From NCBI GenBank assembly GCA_025345505.1, contig JANVCC010000012.1, positions 12,561,970 through 12,625,969 on the forward strand: 64,000 nucleotides of DNA, written 5' to 3'. Below the pieces are notes generated by a model. The model made no database searches. It saw only the letters and a list, made by a program, of their open reading frames with translations, and was not told the DNA's origin. Positions 1 to 13,632 of this stretch are shown piece after piece. Each line of letters opens with the position of its first letter. Position 1 is the first letter of the stretch. The stretch is from Todiramphus chloris collaris. Taxonomy: Eukaryota; Chordata; Aves; Coraciiformes; Alcedinidae. Made by a program: the position numbers and the translations under genes.

Positions 1-783
1 TTATAATAAATAAAAATATATCACAGTTGTCTTTGATTTTTTTTTTCCCCCACAGTTTAAATGTATAATCAATTAATCAAAATTTGCTTTCTATATTTTT
101 ATTTCTATAAGAATATTTTAATTTGTCTGTCTCTCAAGTACAATAAGAATGATGAAAAAGTCCACTTATGAACACTGTGATATTTTATACCTAAAGTTGC
201 AAACACCTCTTTTACACACTGAGTTTTTAAAACCTCAACTCTCAATACATAATGCTGGTCAAAGTATAATTTCATCAAATTTATAGAAATATTTTGTAAA
301 ATAACTTGCCTTTTGTGTTTTCCTTTTAGCATGAATATTTGAAAGGCTATTTTAAAACTTACAGATATCAATGTTTTATGGAAATTTTGGGAGAATGAGG
401 GGTCAAACCACTCTTGGAGAAACAATTTGATGAATAAAGAACCAGAGAAGTAGTTCTTTCAGAATTAAACCAGCATTGTTTTAAAGTCAATAAAAGCACT
501 GAAATGTCTAAATGATATATTGCTAGTCATGACACATTGTGCTACAGTACTTCTACTCAACGTAGTTGAATGTACTAATTAAAAAGACAGGTCAGTCAGG
601 GCAAGGTTTAATTACATTTCTGCTACAGACTGTTTCACTTATATTCACAAAATAATATCCAGGTTTTTTCTTACTGCAAACTTCAGAGTATGTTTTATAA
701 TACTCAAAAATAATGTATGTCAAACACAGGAAGGATCATACTGTTTCTGTTGGGAGAAAAGACAACATGACAGGCAAGCATTA
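1..783. other. AT-rich noncoding DNA
   Basis: No coding exon, RNA gene or recognisable repeat is visible here. The open frames are short and stop-interrupted, with no family resemblance. The sequence is about two-thirds A+T and has no CpG clustering. Confidence 0.6.
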
Positions 784-898
784 CTTTCTTCTTTTCTTTC
801 TTTTCTTTTTTCTCTTTTCTTTTTTCTCTTTTCTTTTCTTTTCTTTTCTTTTCTTTTCTTTTCTTTTCTTTTCTTTTCTTTTCTTTTCTTTTCTTTTC
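784..898. repeat. (TTTTC)n pyrimidine microsatellite
   Basis: A pure pyrimidine tract begins as irregular TTTC/TTTTTTC units and becomes a regular TTTTC pentamer from about 830 up to the assembly gap. The true length is unknown because the tract runs straight into Ns. Any open frame through it is compositional. Confidence 0.97.
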
Positions 899-998
899 NN
901 NNNNNNNNNNNNNNNNNNNNNNNNNNNNNNNNNNNNNNNNNNNNNNNNNNNNNNNNNNNNNNNNNNNNNNNNNNNNNNNNNNNNNNNNNNNNNNNNNN
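899..998. other. Assembly gap (100 N)
   Basis: Exactly 100 ambiguous bases separate the TTTTC tract from a poly(A) run. A round 100-N block is the usual placeholder for a gap of unknown size, so distances across it should not be trusted. Confidence 0.99.

Positions 999-1029
<31 letters not shown>
999..1029. repeat. Poly(A) run, 31 A
   Basis: An uninterrupted A run follows the gap and ends ten bases before the solo LTR. It may be the end of another simple repeat hidden in the gap or the poly(A) tail of an unsequenced retroelement. The sequence cannot decide between these. Confidence 0.9.
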
Positions 1030-1031
<2 letters not shown>

Positions 1032-1039
1032 TAAAATAT

Positions 1040-1772
1040 TGTCAAAGTTTAGGTTCAGAGCTGTCTGACAGGCCTATAACAGATACTCTCTGTTAATCCC
1101 TCTCCCTCCTGGAAGGGGAAGAGAAAGGGAATAAGAGAAAGAGACTTACTGTTTAGGAAAGAAGGATATAACATCTTTAATGAAAATAATAGTAAAAAAA
1201 TGGAACATATACAAATAAATACAAAACCAACATTGAACCTAACCCCCCTCCCAATGGAAATTCTGTCACCATCACCACTGATGCTGTGGAGCAGGCTCCG
1301 GGGAAGTCCCAAACTTGATTCAGTGGCAGATGGGAACCAGATTCAGGAGCTGGAGTCTAGAACTAGGTTCAGGAAACCATGGATCAGGCAGAGAGGACAG
1401 AGTCCTCCTGGCATGCTGGCCATTGAAGAAGAGAGATTGACCTTCATAATCCCTCAGCATTACACTGAATGTGACATGTGGAATCCCTCGTTGGTCAGTT
1501 TAGAGTCGGTCACCTGTCCTGTCTGCTCCTCCCTGCATGTGCAGCCTTTTACTTTCTGCGCCACCAATATGATACACAAGATTTATCAGTGACTTTAGCT
1601 GCACACCAATCCTTGGTGGTAACTCTAAACATTGGGTGTTATCACTGCTAGAGGCAGACACTATCTGCCAAAATATGCCATGAACTTCAAACATTGCAGT
1701 TAGTTAGAAGAGACTGAGCTGAGAAGTAAAATCACTGAACAGAATTGTTCTGTTCTAACTCGAACCAGGATT
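1040..1772 (-). mobile_element. Solo LTR of an avian ERV-L-type endogenous retrovirus (copy A)
   Basis: On the minus strand this 733-bp unit aligns along its whole length with copy B at 60,649-61,407. The shared landmarks include a TAACTAACTGC motif, GTGTCTGCYTCTAGC and an AAGTAAAAGRCTGCAC block. A 5-bp direct repeat, AATAT, flanks it at 1035-1039 and 1773-1777, which fits the 5-bp duplication of class III (ERV-L) elements. The 3' end in element orientation finishes in CA. The 5' end has decayed to AATCCTGG where copy B keeps TGTCCTGG. The position matching copy B's TATA box reads TGTAATG, so the promoter looks dead. No gag, pol or env sequence is attached, so this is a recombination-derived solo LTR. 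Calling it ERV-L rests on recognising the avian LTR start and on the 5-bp repeat; a database match was not possible. Confidence 0.8.
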
Positions 1773-1777
1773 AATAT

Positions 1778-4700
1778 TTACCACACATAAGCAAGCTTGA
1801 TGGTTTGTCCACCAACACAGTTTTTCCTTAACATTTTTGCTTCTTCTATTAGCAAAAATAAGCTTGCATTTCCTGCAGAGGAAACCCCACTAAAACTGCT
1901 GTTGTGCACTGAATAACTTGGATCTTATGGCACTAAATCCAAAAAAGGACCACAGCCATGGTGTCTGATCATGCATTAGATCCAACATTGCATTGTACAA
2001 GCTGTGTTTGTATCTGTAATGCTAAACAGACATTTTAAACAGGCTAATTCTAATTAATTTAACCAACCAGAAAAAATATTTCATGCTTACTGTTTTATAT
2101 GGCTGACAGGAAGTACATCTGTCTTTCAAAACTACACTTCATTGAACTTATGTATAACAGCTCAAGGCCTAATAGCAGACAAAGTAAAAAGAAAAAGCAA
2201 CCACTATTTCATCATACACATACTTTTGACTCACTCTTTTCAGGCTTTTTTTCAGCCTTTTAGCATAAAGAAGCATTAGAACTGATTGAGTGGATATTGG
2301 GTGTAATATAACTGCAAGGAAGCAATGTTTGATGCCATTAAAAATAAATAAAACAAAACAAAACAGAACCACAGGCAAGAAAACATTTCAAGAATAAAAA
2401 GCAACTGTGTCTACATGGCATTGTTTTGAAAAGTTTGCTTTATCATGCATACTTTTATAAATTTAGGGGAGGATGTGTTGTCAAAGAAAAGCCCACCCAT
2501 ATAATAGGTAGGCAATCCAGCTTGCTAAAGTTTCTTTGTTAGATAAAAGCTTACTTATATTAGCTTAAGTCTAAAAACTGATGAAATTTTCCCAGTAAAA
2601 ATAAAACAAAAACATTAAGCATTGTGCAGAGTAATGAATTAGAAGACAAGCAGAGCTCTTCTCTTAAAACTTAATGATGATTAAAGCAATGTAGTCACAT
2701 TTTTTAGTATTTATTTAATACCTTATCCTTGAAGTAAAAAATTCAATTTTCAGGCAAGACAAGTTTCTACATTCCCCATTTACAGTCAAATAAATAATAA
2801 CAAAGGATAAATAATTCAGCAGAAAAAATATTTTATTGAAGACATTACTTCTGTTTGTATACACTATGCACTACAGGATGTTATACTTCTGTACCTTTGA
2901 TAGCATAAAAACTTTCGTGAGTAGTTCAGACAAAGTCAAGTGAATTAGTCAAATCAGCTTCTGGGTATATAAACTCAGCTTGCTGACTTCATATAAATGA
3001 GGTTACAGACTGCTCATTTGATCTTTCTACCATGACAGCTTAAGATGATAGGCATATGGATGGTGTTAAAGACTTTAACTGAAGCAGCTGTTTGCAAAAT
3101 GAGCACCTGTTGATGGCAAAAGGGTAGGTTCTCACCTACATTATTTTGAAATATAGAGGGAAGTAGCTAAAAATTTTCACCATATAATGAAAGCTAGAAA
3201 TCTTTAAGCTCTACATTTGGCTCAAACTTCCAAACAATCCCACAGATTTTTGACTTCATACACAGACTGAAGTCAATAGGTGTGATTTTAAAATAAAATA
3301 AACTCATAGTGGAATCAAACAATGCAAGATCAGACCGAGCCATTAATTTTAGTTCAGGCTTTTTGTTTCTTTATGTAGTTGTACTACAGGTAATAATGTA
3401 GGATGAGGGAACTGAACTGAAAAAATGTCACAACCTCAGGATATCCTTCAACTTTTTATTAATTTTGCTGTCCTATCCAATTTCCCTCCATGAAGCTTAA
3501 CTCATAGCTTTCTATCTGTGTTGTAAAGAGAGGATAGAGATATTTTGTTTCTATCAGGTGACAATTCTCAACTCATGAACTCTTCAGTGTAATTTACAGC
3601 CCCACATGCTGTCAAAGTTAAGGTCAAAGTGAACCCAAAGGAAGATCAAAGCATGATGCTGTCTTCCATGCACTCTTCTAAATGCAAACAGACTGTGTGG
3701 CAGATATCCTGTGCAGCAGGCTAAAAAGTGATTCTGGAAGACAAACCTATTGGAAAAACATTTTCACGTAAGCATAGGACTACAATTTACCAGAAGGCTC
3801 AAGGTCTCCTGGTGCAGGAAACATTTTAGTCCAACAAACTTCCATTGACAAATTTTAGACTTGAGATGCAGTTGTAAATGACAGCATTTATAGGAAAAAA
3901 CAGCAAGAGAACTCTCCTTTTCAGTCTTGGATAAAACAGCTTAGTAGATACAGGGGCTCAAAGTAGGCTTAAAGTCCAAGTAGTATCAAGTTCCACTTGG
4001 GTAACATCTTAGAGAGGGCACTGCAGGCTTCCTTGTCATGGGGAATAACAGGTAAGGAAAGGAGAGACATGAACACCTGGGTATGCTTCAACTCCTGGCC
4101 TTAATGCAAACTATTTGATTGACCACTGGCAAAATGCTTAAAAATTCTACAGAATGGGGATAATCCACCTTATCTTCTATGTACTAGGAGAAGATAGGTT
4201 TATGCCTTCCTTATGATGTAAAATATGCTATACTGCAGGAAAATGATGATTTAAAGTAATTGATTTGGTCTATGTGTACATACATGTGTAGAGAAAAAAA
4301 GCATGCTTAAGTGTGTTAAACAGTTCTGAAATATATTCAACTCTGTTTTGGTTTTCAAATGTATTTGGGTTTTTTAGAAAGAAGCTTGGTTTTTTTTTTT
4401 GTTCAGTGGGTGGGAACATGATTCCTGCCTGTTTATGACAATATAAATTGAACACGAATCTCATAGTAGGCATATGTAACAATCGGTACTTAGGTTGTAA
4501 GTTATAGCTATACATTATCACATTTCATATGTTACATATTTGTTTGTCACATGATTACCTGTGGTAGCATCCACAAGACTTGAGTTCAAAATGGTATGTC
4601 CATCAACAGAGAAACCTTCTAACTGAACATAGTCAAGATACCGTGCCCAACAACCATATTATTTTCAAAATGGTTCGACATCTTTAAGGGTTACATATCT

Positions 4701-7700
4701 TAATAATCTCAGTTTTGTATTTTAGTAGTTTTAAAACAATGGCTGCTCCAACACTAAGCTACATATTTCTGCCCTTCTGGATTCAGTGCTAAACCAGAGG
4801 GAAGAGTGCCACCTAATGATTTGTAGGTAAGTACAGGTTACAGCTGGTATCCACATTTTTTCCATCCTCCACTGCCTGTAGGCCTAATAGAGATTCCGAG
4901 GTGGCTACTTGATTTCACAGTTGTGTTTATAAACACAAATATGGAGCTGTTTGTATTTAAAAGTGGAATGGGGAACAGTGATCAGCTTTCCATTTAGCTT
5001 TCTAACTACAAACAAGCTTGAAAGCATCTCAGCCTGCCTTTGAAAGGCTGCTGAGGGCAGCAGCTAGGCAAAGACATCAAGGGAAAAAAATTAAAATCTT
5101 GAAGTATCATAATTTACTTTGCTAAATTCATGGGCATTAGGCAAGAAAATTATGACAGAAGGAAAGGGCACATGAATGAGGAAAATATTAAAATCCAATA
5201 GTAGCATCATAAAGTGCTACTTCTCCCACGACAAACCTGAGAAATACTTGGTGGAATGAAAAGATAAATACTTTCACAGTACATTTGGAAAATTGCATGT
5301 AAATTTCAAAGTTGTATTCAATAGGAGTAATATTTTAACATATTGAGACATTGCAGGGGGTGTCAGTCACATTAATATATGCCTCGGGTGGTTGAATGTT
5401 CAAGTAGTCCTTGTCTCCCATTGCACCAGAGGAATGTGTTAATGAGTCCAGAGAACATAATCCTGTCATATTTTAATGCTATGCTAATTTAAATGGAACA
5501 GATCCTGGGGCTAGGAAGATCCATAGCATGGAGCCAAATGAAGTAATGCATTTTGTCTTGATCCCCTGGTCACACAGGCCTAGTTCTCTTGAGAAAGAAA
5601 TTTCTAAAACATCTTGAGGGAAGGAGAGCTACTATGTAGCTACCTGCCTCTCAGCTACCTTGTCCTCAGGGATGGAGTGATAATAAAGCTGCTCTACTGA
5701 GGATTATTTGGAAATGGATTGAGCATGAATTTTGGCAACCCTGCTGCTTCACAGAAGAGTTGAAGCATGTTTTATATCTTCTTTTTGTTGTGAGTTCTTA
5801 ACTAACAATTCTAAGGGAAAAATGAGGAGGAAAAGGATTACAAAGCTTTCGCTTCTCAGCAGTTCAAATGCAGTCTTTTTACAAATGCTACAACCCCTCT
5901 TTTCAAAATTTAGCCTTTAAATATTATAAAAATGAGAAGACCCATTGTTCCCAGCCTTTCCACTGATCTAGGTCAGGCATGACTGCTTCACTGGGACAAG
6001 AACACCCTGAGTTACACTGTGTTTGCTGGAGAGTGATAATGACTTGGATGAATCTTCTTGTAAACAGAGACTGCCTACTCAGGGTTTAGCTGACATGAGG
6101 AATACTTGGTTCTACATTGGTGCCATCAAACGCTTTCATTCTCTTGGATGTACAAACAAGGATACTGATGTCATTCCCTAGTCCCTCTCACATTAAGAAG
6201 CTCTCAAAGGAGTTGTAAGAAAATGCTCTGAAACCTAGGAGGTCTCTGAACAAATTTCAGCTCCATTTTAAATATACAGAGGTGAACACGTGAGTGAAGA
6301 TAACCCAAACACAGCATTAGTTGCCTCAGTCTGGAACTTTCCACTTGCATCAACATCACATGGTCAGGGAGGAGTTCTGAAATACTGAAGGCACAGCCTC
6401 TCTTGGTGCAATACACACTGCATAAGCCTTTGTGGCTCCACCAGGAAATCCAGCAAGAACTTAATGCTGTACGCCAATTTAGGTCCATACATAGTTCCAT
6501 GTCTTCCCCTATATAGAAAGCATTTGCACATCAGTGCCTTCACAGAACTTGCTGCATACCCTTTCTGTTACAAACTGTCATGTGTGAAACTGCAAAAGGA
6601 CAAAGGGGGACAAGAGGATGCAAGGATCCCTATGAGTTTGGCCAGGCAAAGCCTGTAATTCTTACTGTATGTAGAGAAGTAGCATTTCCATAGTGTTCTC
6701 GGCCCCCTGTTCTCCAGGGTGAGAGAGGTGGCCAGGGACATCAGCCTGAACACCAACTGCAGAGCAGCCACTCTTCAACCTTGGGATGGACAAAGTGGCT
6801 AAATCTGAGGAAAGGTTTTTTAATTAGTTTATTATGCTTTTTTTCCTTGTCTTTTAATGGATAAAGGTGACATCCCCTTGAAAAAGTGAGATCCTTTTCT
6901 CGCAATATTACCTTTGAGAACATCTGCAAACATTGCTGCAGAGAAAAAATTACAGTGACAAGTGTCAAAATTAATAATCTCAAGTAATAAAACAGCTTTA
7001 AAGTTTGCTAATTTCTTCACAATGAAATAATAGGTGCCATTAGATGCCAGTATTATATCATATGGAAGCATAATCTCCAGTATCATACCTTATTTATATG
7101 CGCAGATTCCTATCAGTTCATCACACTCTTAATATTGAATGATAACATCAAGAAGTGATCATCTCTGAAGCTAGATAAATGTTCAGAGCACAAACACAAG
7201 TTCAGTCTAGAAAAGAGGGAAAATACAAAGTGACTTGATAAACATTCCTTATTGTTGAAACTTTCCAATTTTATTTTCTTGTTCCATTGAAGACTGCAGC
7301 CACTTGGCCAATTAGAAGAGAGAAAGAAATTAAAATTGATTATAAGTCATTAAAATATATTAGCCAAAGTGACACAGCTCTGAGGAGAGATAATAGCTGT
7401 TTATTATTTTACTGTGTCCTGAGAAGTAGGTATAAGTAAGAGATGCATGAGTCTTTTGACAGTTCTGGGTCTATTTTCTACCAATTCTGACATGGCTTAG
7501 ATATGTGTTTAGAATCACTGGGAAAAGTTAAAGCAATTTAGGTTGTAAATTTGATGGCAACAAGTTAAAATCCTCAAGGAATAATCCCACACAAAACCAG
7601 AAATATGTCCTATTTAATACCTACTTTCTGATGTAAACCATCCATACAACATTCTCTAACATAAATATCACTTGAAATAGGTATTTGTCTTAACTTTTGG

Positions 7701-8446
7701 TTGTAACTGTCTTGCATGCTCCATGTAAACAAGCTGTTAAAGGAGTTCCCATGAATGAAATCTCAGTATAGCAGCCAAGGGCAAATAGAATGACATTCCC
7801 TGGACACAGACAATTAAAACAAAAGAAATTAGGGAAAATGTATCAAACAGCTTGTTCCTAAAAAGGGAGTGACTTCAGTAGTTTCCCATTTATGTTTCTG
7901 TAAATTTTACTAGTATTTCTTGATACCAATATTGGAACTACTGGAAAATAACTTTTGTGTGTTTGTGTAATGCCTTACTGCCTAAATTTACAAGTTTACT
8001 TATTATTTTACATCCTCTTTACATACAGGAATAACCTCATAGAGACCTAGATATCTGTCATATACCTTCTACTTCCAAGGTCTTCATGAATTTTCCTGTC
8101 TTGTTGAGAGAGTGAAATAGGTCCTTCAAAGGTGAGATTGACTTAAGGTACCTACACTACAATGAGCTGAATCATTTAAAACCAGCTTTTTCTCCCCAGT
8201 GCCTACAAAGGTATTCAAAATGGTGAGCTCAGGATGATGACGACACTCTGAGTGCCTAAAGTTATGGAAGATTAATTCTGCCCGAATTACCAAAGTTAGC
8301 ATCTCAAGTTGTGGTGGTAGAAATTTTGTTTTAATTTGTTGCAATACTTTTCAAAGTTTTCTTGGTATACATTATGACAAATCTTTTTAAATCAATTTAA
8401 GTAACATTCAATTTGTGACCTTTTGACAAAGTAGCTTAGTATTTTC
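1778..8446. other. AT-rich noncoding DNA
   Basis: No gene or recognisable transposon is visible over about 6.7 kb. The open frames are under 100 codons and unrelated to any family I know. Short A/T runs occur, for example T runs near 4390. The sequence looks like ordinary unique intergenic or intronic DNA. Conserved noncoding elements could be present but cannot be told apart without alignment. Confidence 0.55.
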
Positions 8447-8464
8447 ACTATCATTAATGATAGT
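8447..8464. repeat. Perfect 18-bp palindrome
   Basis: ACTATCATTAATGATAGT reads identically on both strands with no spacer. The core CATTAATG contains back-to-back TAAT/ATTA homeodomain-type core sites. This may be a dimeric protein-binding site or chance; AT-rich DNA of this length makes chance plausible. Confidence 0.75.
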
Positions 8465-11400
8465 CATGTCTCCATTTAAAATCAAAGACAAGCTTAAGAA
8501 TGTTTCACTTCTCTTAAGAAACTGCCTTATAATTTCTTATATAAATATATATATTACATTATAAGCCCTTATGGAAACACCTGAAACTGTTACCATTATT
8601 GTTGATATAGCAAGAAACCAGGTTTTGCTTCGTGAAGGACTTGTGGTTTTGGTTTGGGGGTTGGTTTATTGTTGCTTCTTTTTTTCAAAATTTGTTTAGT
8701 GGTTTCAATACAGGTATTTATGTTTTAAAAATTCATAAAGATGTGGTCAGAAAGAAGTCACAGATTCAGAACAACCTGACAGTAACATCTCAGTCATTTA
8801 TTTCGGTGGTTTTATTTTTAATGTAATGTCAAACCACATAAAATAAATATGTGAGAGATAAGGTATTTTGGGGAAGAGCTGCAGAGAAATGAAAGAGAAG
8901 AGATGAAACAAATGACCTGTAAAAAAACTCTCAATATATAATCCTTCAATTTATCATTAATGCTAAATCCTTCTCTATTGTATCTTTGTGTATCAGAAAG
9001 AAGAGTTCTCTACTACACAATATGAAAACATATGCAATATACTATGAATGTACTGACCAGAAATCGTAAAATTATTGTAAATATACAAACAGTCATTGAC
9101 ACATGAATTTTAAACCCCCATGTTCTGAGAAAATGCATTGCCAGTTGACTGCTTTTTGTACTAAACCCTAATACTAGGTGCAGTTATTAAAAAAAATGTA
9201 TATATTTTCTTTTTGTGATTTATGCACTTTTAAGTATTTTCAGCCTGGTAGGAATTTTAATTACTTTATCATAACTGGATGTAGAAGACATAACAGTAGA
9301 CAATCTGATGATATTCTGCCTTTGAACACTAATATTTGTCCTTCTATCTGACAGGTATTCAGTTCCAAACTGAAAATGTAAATAGAGATTTATCCAAAGA
9401 AACTGGGTTTAGTTTGTGGTTTGGGTTAGGTTTATTTCTTTCTGTATTTTCCATATTCTTGAAACATGGTTAATAACAATTATTAGAATTTCCTAATTAT
9501 CCTAATAAATTAGGGTTGCACTAACATTAACAGCTTCTTTTCTAATTCAAGACTTTTGATCAACACAGGTGTGATCAGATTAAGATGTGGCTTGGGTACA
9601 GGGCTGCACTAATAGTTCTATAGCACATTGATCTTAAGTGCGAAAGGAGATGGAGGAGATGTTAGGCAGTTACAGTTTCTCCTAAAGAAAATGTATGCTT
9701 CTCAGTGGAATACTTAATTTTTCATTTTATTCCCCAGAAGATGAGAGGCCCAGACTCAAAGTGTTTCCACATATCCACATTAACACACAGTCAATATCAG
9801 CAACAAACTTGGCTTTCCAAGGCTCTAACATGGATACAGTCTTTTTATTGTATACAAAAATCTGATGCTCCAGGCAGCTGCCTACCAGCTACCAATTTTG
9901 TTTGGGATATCTTAGCAATTTTCCATCCACTGCAGTTATACTTATTTTTTGAAACTGAATTTATGCAAATAAACAACCTTTACCTTTCTTTTTTTTTTTT
10001 TTTTAATGCTGAAATAACAGTATGCACACAGATATATATCAAGGTAACCAATCTGCTTTGATTCAAGCATCTCAGTAAATGAGACTTTATTGCATCCAAG
10101 ACCTACTGAATTTCAGGGAAACCTATCATAAGTGTCTCTGAAAAAAACTGAACTAAGCTGTTGTGTCTACTCCTTACTGTTAAATATGCAACAGTTATCA
10201 AATGTACTTTACCTTTATGAAAAGCTACATGAGTACTAACTAGCTAAACCTCGTGGCTCCTGTATATCATGCAGATCAATGTATGATTTAATTTTTACTC
10301 TGTACTTGTCAGGCAAATTAGCCACAAAAGCCAACATGCCTTTTACAAGAGTGCAGGACTTGAAATACCACCTTGGTCTCCTTGATTTTCTTGATTGATT
10401 CCAGAGAAATCACAGTTTCCCTGTATCTGTACTACAGAGAGGGAAAAAATAAAAAACTTCAGACGTACTATAAAAAACATTATACTGTAGGACAGTTAAG
10501 ATGGTATTAGCTCAGATAGCATGTAAACTTCAGAGAATTATTTTTATTTTATTGTAGAGTTTTGTGGCTTGTATGTTGTTTACATCACAATATCAGAACC
10601 CATTTATGTCCATGTTACACACGTACTGATATATGTACCTGTATTTGGATTGTGCTGTGAAAAAATATTTATTGGGAGAATACACACTGTTCTGAGCAAC
10701 AGCTATGCTTATTTGAAGATCCTGATTCTCTGAAAGTAATTGCCATCATAGCGAATGACTTGCTGGCTGGAAGGTGACAATGCAGCAGCATGTGTTGAAG
10801 CAAGAAATTCAATTCTTGGTGTACCTACTGTAAAGGTGGTTTATGGTTTTTAAAGTTTTGCAACCTTATATTTTCAAACAAGACATGTCTGCTTGGGATT
10901 TTTTTTTTTTTTTTTTTCCAAAACAGAACTTCCTCTGAGTACTGACAACTAACAGAGAACTACACTGTATGTTTCCTTGGAGAGTGAATATGAATTGTCA
11001 GTACCTCATAGACCTCCTTTATTGGTAATCAGCCTGAAGTCTGAAGAATTCTGAAATCTCGATTAAGTCCAGTTCCATGGACTGGAGGATCTCAAAAAGT
11101 GGGGAAGAATGGGAGGGAAAAACTGAGCTCTTCCCTTAGCAAGTAAATGTCACAGGGGCTGTGTGGCCACCACTGATTGTGAATCCTGTTTGTTGCAGTT
11201 TGGTGACATAAAAAGAGCGCAAGAGCGTGTCAACAGGACAGATTTTGCACACTGGAAATGAGAGGGCGAGAGCGTGACAGAGAGAGATCTTTCATCTTGT
11301 CAATGCCTCTTCATCAACATTCAGATCACATTTCCTCCATTTCAGACCCCTCTGCCTTTATTCTTCTTTCTTGTTCTGATTCATCTATCTCAACTGCTGA

Positions 11401-13607
11401 AAACAAAACTTAGTCCTTTGCATTGGCAGTCACCTCTCCTTTCAGCAAATGCTATACTGTCACTGTTGCTCTTAGAAGGAACAGATTGTTGCCCCCTGTA
11501 AGAAAAACAAATGCTGGCCTTTGAAATAAATTGACATTTTTAAGACAAAGCAAGGTAAAATTACATATTGAAATGGAAGTTAAGTTTCTTCCAGGTCCAC
11601 AGAACAAAGTCATACAGGAGCATTCTTGTAAATCTTAGTAATTGCTGATCCTTCATTTTTCATTGTCTGCAGCTTGCTTTCTGTGCTCTCACAAATCTTC
11701 TGTAACAATCATGCTAAAATTGTAGCATTACTTTATTCTGCTTCTTATTTCAAGAGCATATTTAACAATAGAAATAAAGACAGAAGAAAGACAATGTTGG
11801 ATCTGGGAAATCTGAATTTCAGAATATGGATGACATAAGTCTGACAAAATTATTTTAAGATTCACATCAGGAAAAGCTGGCACCCTTATTAAGCTGTGTG
11901 AAGCCTCAAATTTGTTTACATTGTAAACTTGTCCTGTAGCCATGCAGCATTTCAGCAGTGCACAATACTCTCCCACCAAGACTCTCAGGTTTCTCTGTAG
12001 ACTTCAAGAAATATTCAGACAGAGGCAGAAACCCCCCACAGCCATGTTAAAAAAAAAAAGTTTTCTTTAACCCCCTTGCTGTTGATATCACAGAGGCCCT
12101 GACATACTGCCATCAGCCACAAAAGACATTTTTCAGTCACTCCAAACCTGAGGGAATGTTAGGAAGGTTTCTGTTCTACAGACAGCATTTATAACCTTCC
12201 TGAAATACTAACAGCTCTGTTAGTACGGTTACAAGTTGTAGAGCTGATTAAAACTGATTAAAAAAAAACCCCACATATAAAAGTGTATCTTGTACCATTT
12301 TGAGCTGACTAGTATACCTAATATGGCTCAATATCTTTATTAACAGTACCTGAAAGACAGAACTGAAATTCAGCCTGAATTTCCTGCTGTTTCAGGATCT
12401 CTTGGACTTCTTCCTATTGCATTCATAATATTTGCTTATTTACACCTGTAAAAATGAGCATTGAATCAATGCAGAAATTCCTACCTAGTAGCAATTTTTT
12501 ACTCCCTTTTTAGCTAGAAGTAAACACCAATGGAAAATTAAATTCTTGTACACTAAACCCAGGCAAGTGATGTTCTGTGTCGTTTGTTTCTAGACTCTGT
12601 GTTGCATTAGCCCTGCATAATGTGCATTACCTCTTTCAATAATGCAAAGCCTTCACAGCTCACATGCCATAAAAGCAAAAAACATGTTCACAGAGAGTCA
12701 GCACAAAGACCCAGCCAGCCCACTGTCTTGTCTCTAAGAATGACTAGTAGAAGTATTTGTTCAATACAAGAGGGGCATATCAAAAGACCACGCACTTCAT
12801 GTTTCAGAACTGATTTGTACTTTGGCCTTCAAAACATACCGAGGAAATGAGCAAATTATATAATTTACTTATCTATTGTGCATCTGTTTTGAACATGCCA
12901 CATCATAATCTCACTTATTCTGACACCTTATTTTTGTATAATGAAAACAGTGGTCCTGTAACTTTACAGATCTCACATGTATTTCCTCTTGTATTGTCTT
13001 TTGCAACCCAAACACACCTACTCCATTCATCGATCCTCCAGCTCTCTGAGTTAATATGTTGCATTTGATTATTCCTTTGTTAATTACTTTTCTCACTACT
13101 ACTTGAAAATTTCGGCTTTTTTGAGAGAGCGTGACCCAATCACATGTCATATTCAACATCAAAGTGCACTATGGATTAATACAGTGGCATAATATTTCTT
13201 TCCAGATTTGTTTTCATTTCCTGTCCCAATCACTCTTGATGTTTTGATTGTTTGCTGAAGACTGTTAAACATTAAACTGCTATTTTTGAGAAACTTTCAT
13301 AGTGATATTGATAGTTTCTTTGTGAGTACTAACATATTTTTGTGGGACCTATGATAGTTCAAACTGTAGTAGCAATAATTTTTTTAACATCCTTACAGTT
13401 ATTTATCTCCTACATACTAGAACAATAAAAATATTATCTATAAATTTAATATTTTGCATCTTATTACTGTTCTGTTCACTGCTTTTTTCTACCAATTCTC
13501 ATCCTACTGAATAATCTGCTGTTATCAATGATGACAAGCTTCACCTTCTAATTAGTTTGAAAATATTTTTTCTCTATGCTTTTGTCAGGGCTGAGTTGCT
13601 ATGGCTT
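8465..13607. other. AT-rich noncoding DNA
   Basis: No exon, RNA gene or transposon is recognisable. Homopolymer T runs occur near 9988-10003 and at 10899-10917. Open frames such as the one at 9705-10061 have no signal, domain or codon bias that would support coding. Confidence 0.55.
10899..10917. repeat. Poly(T) run, 19 T
   Basis: An uninterrupted T run with no target-site duplication or retroposed body recognisable beside it. Confidence 0.9.
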
Positions 13608-13632
13608 TACATTTAATTTATAATTAAATGTA
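13608..13632. repeat. Near-palindrome with 11-bp perfect arms
   Basis: The arms TACATTTAATT (13608-13618) and AATTAAATGTA (13622-13632) are perfect reverse complements around a 3-bp TAT spacer. A further ATTAATTAAATGTA follows directly, so the motif is partly repeated. It is very AT-rich, so it may simply be unstable AT sequence. Confidence 0.75.

Noticed and set aside
704-1096. Open frames on both strands spanning the 100-N gap
   Set aside because: They consist of the TTTTC/GAAAA repeat, unknown residues from Ns and poly(A) codons, so they have no biological support.
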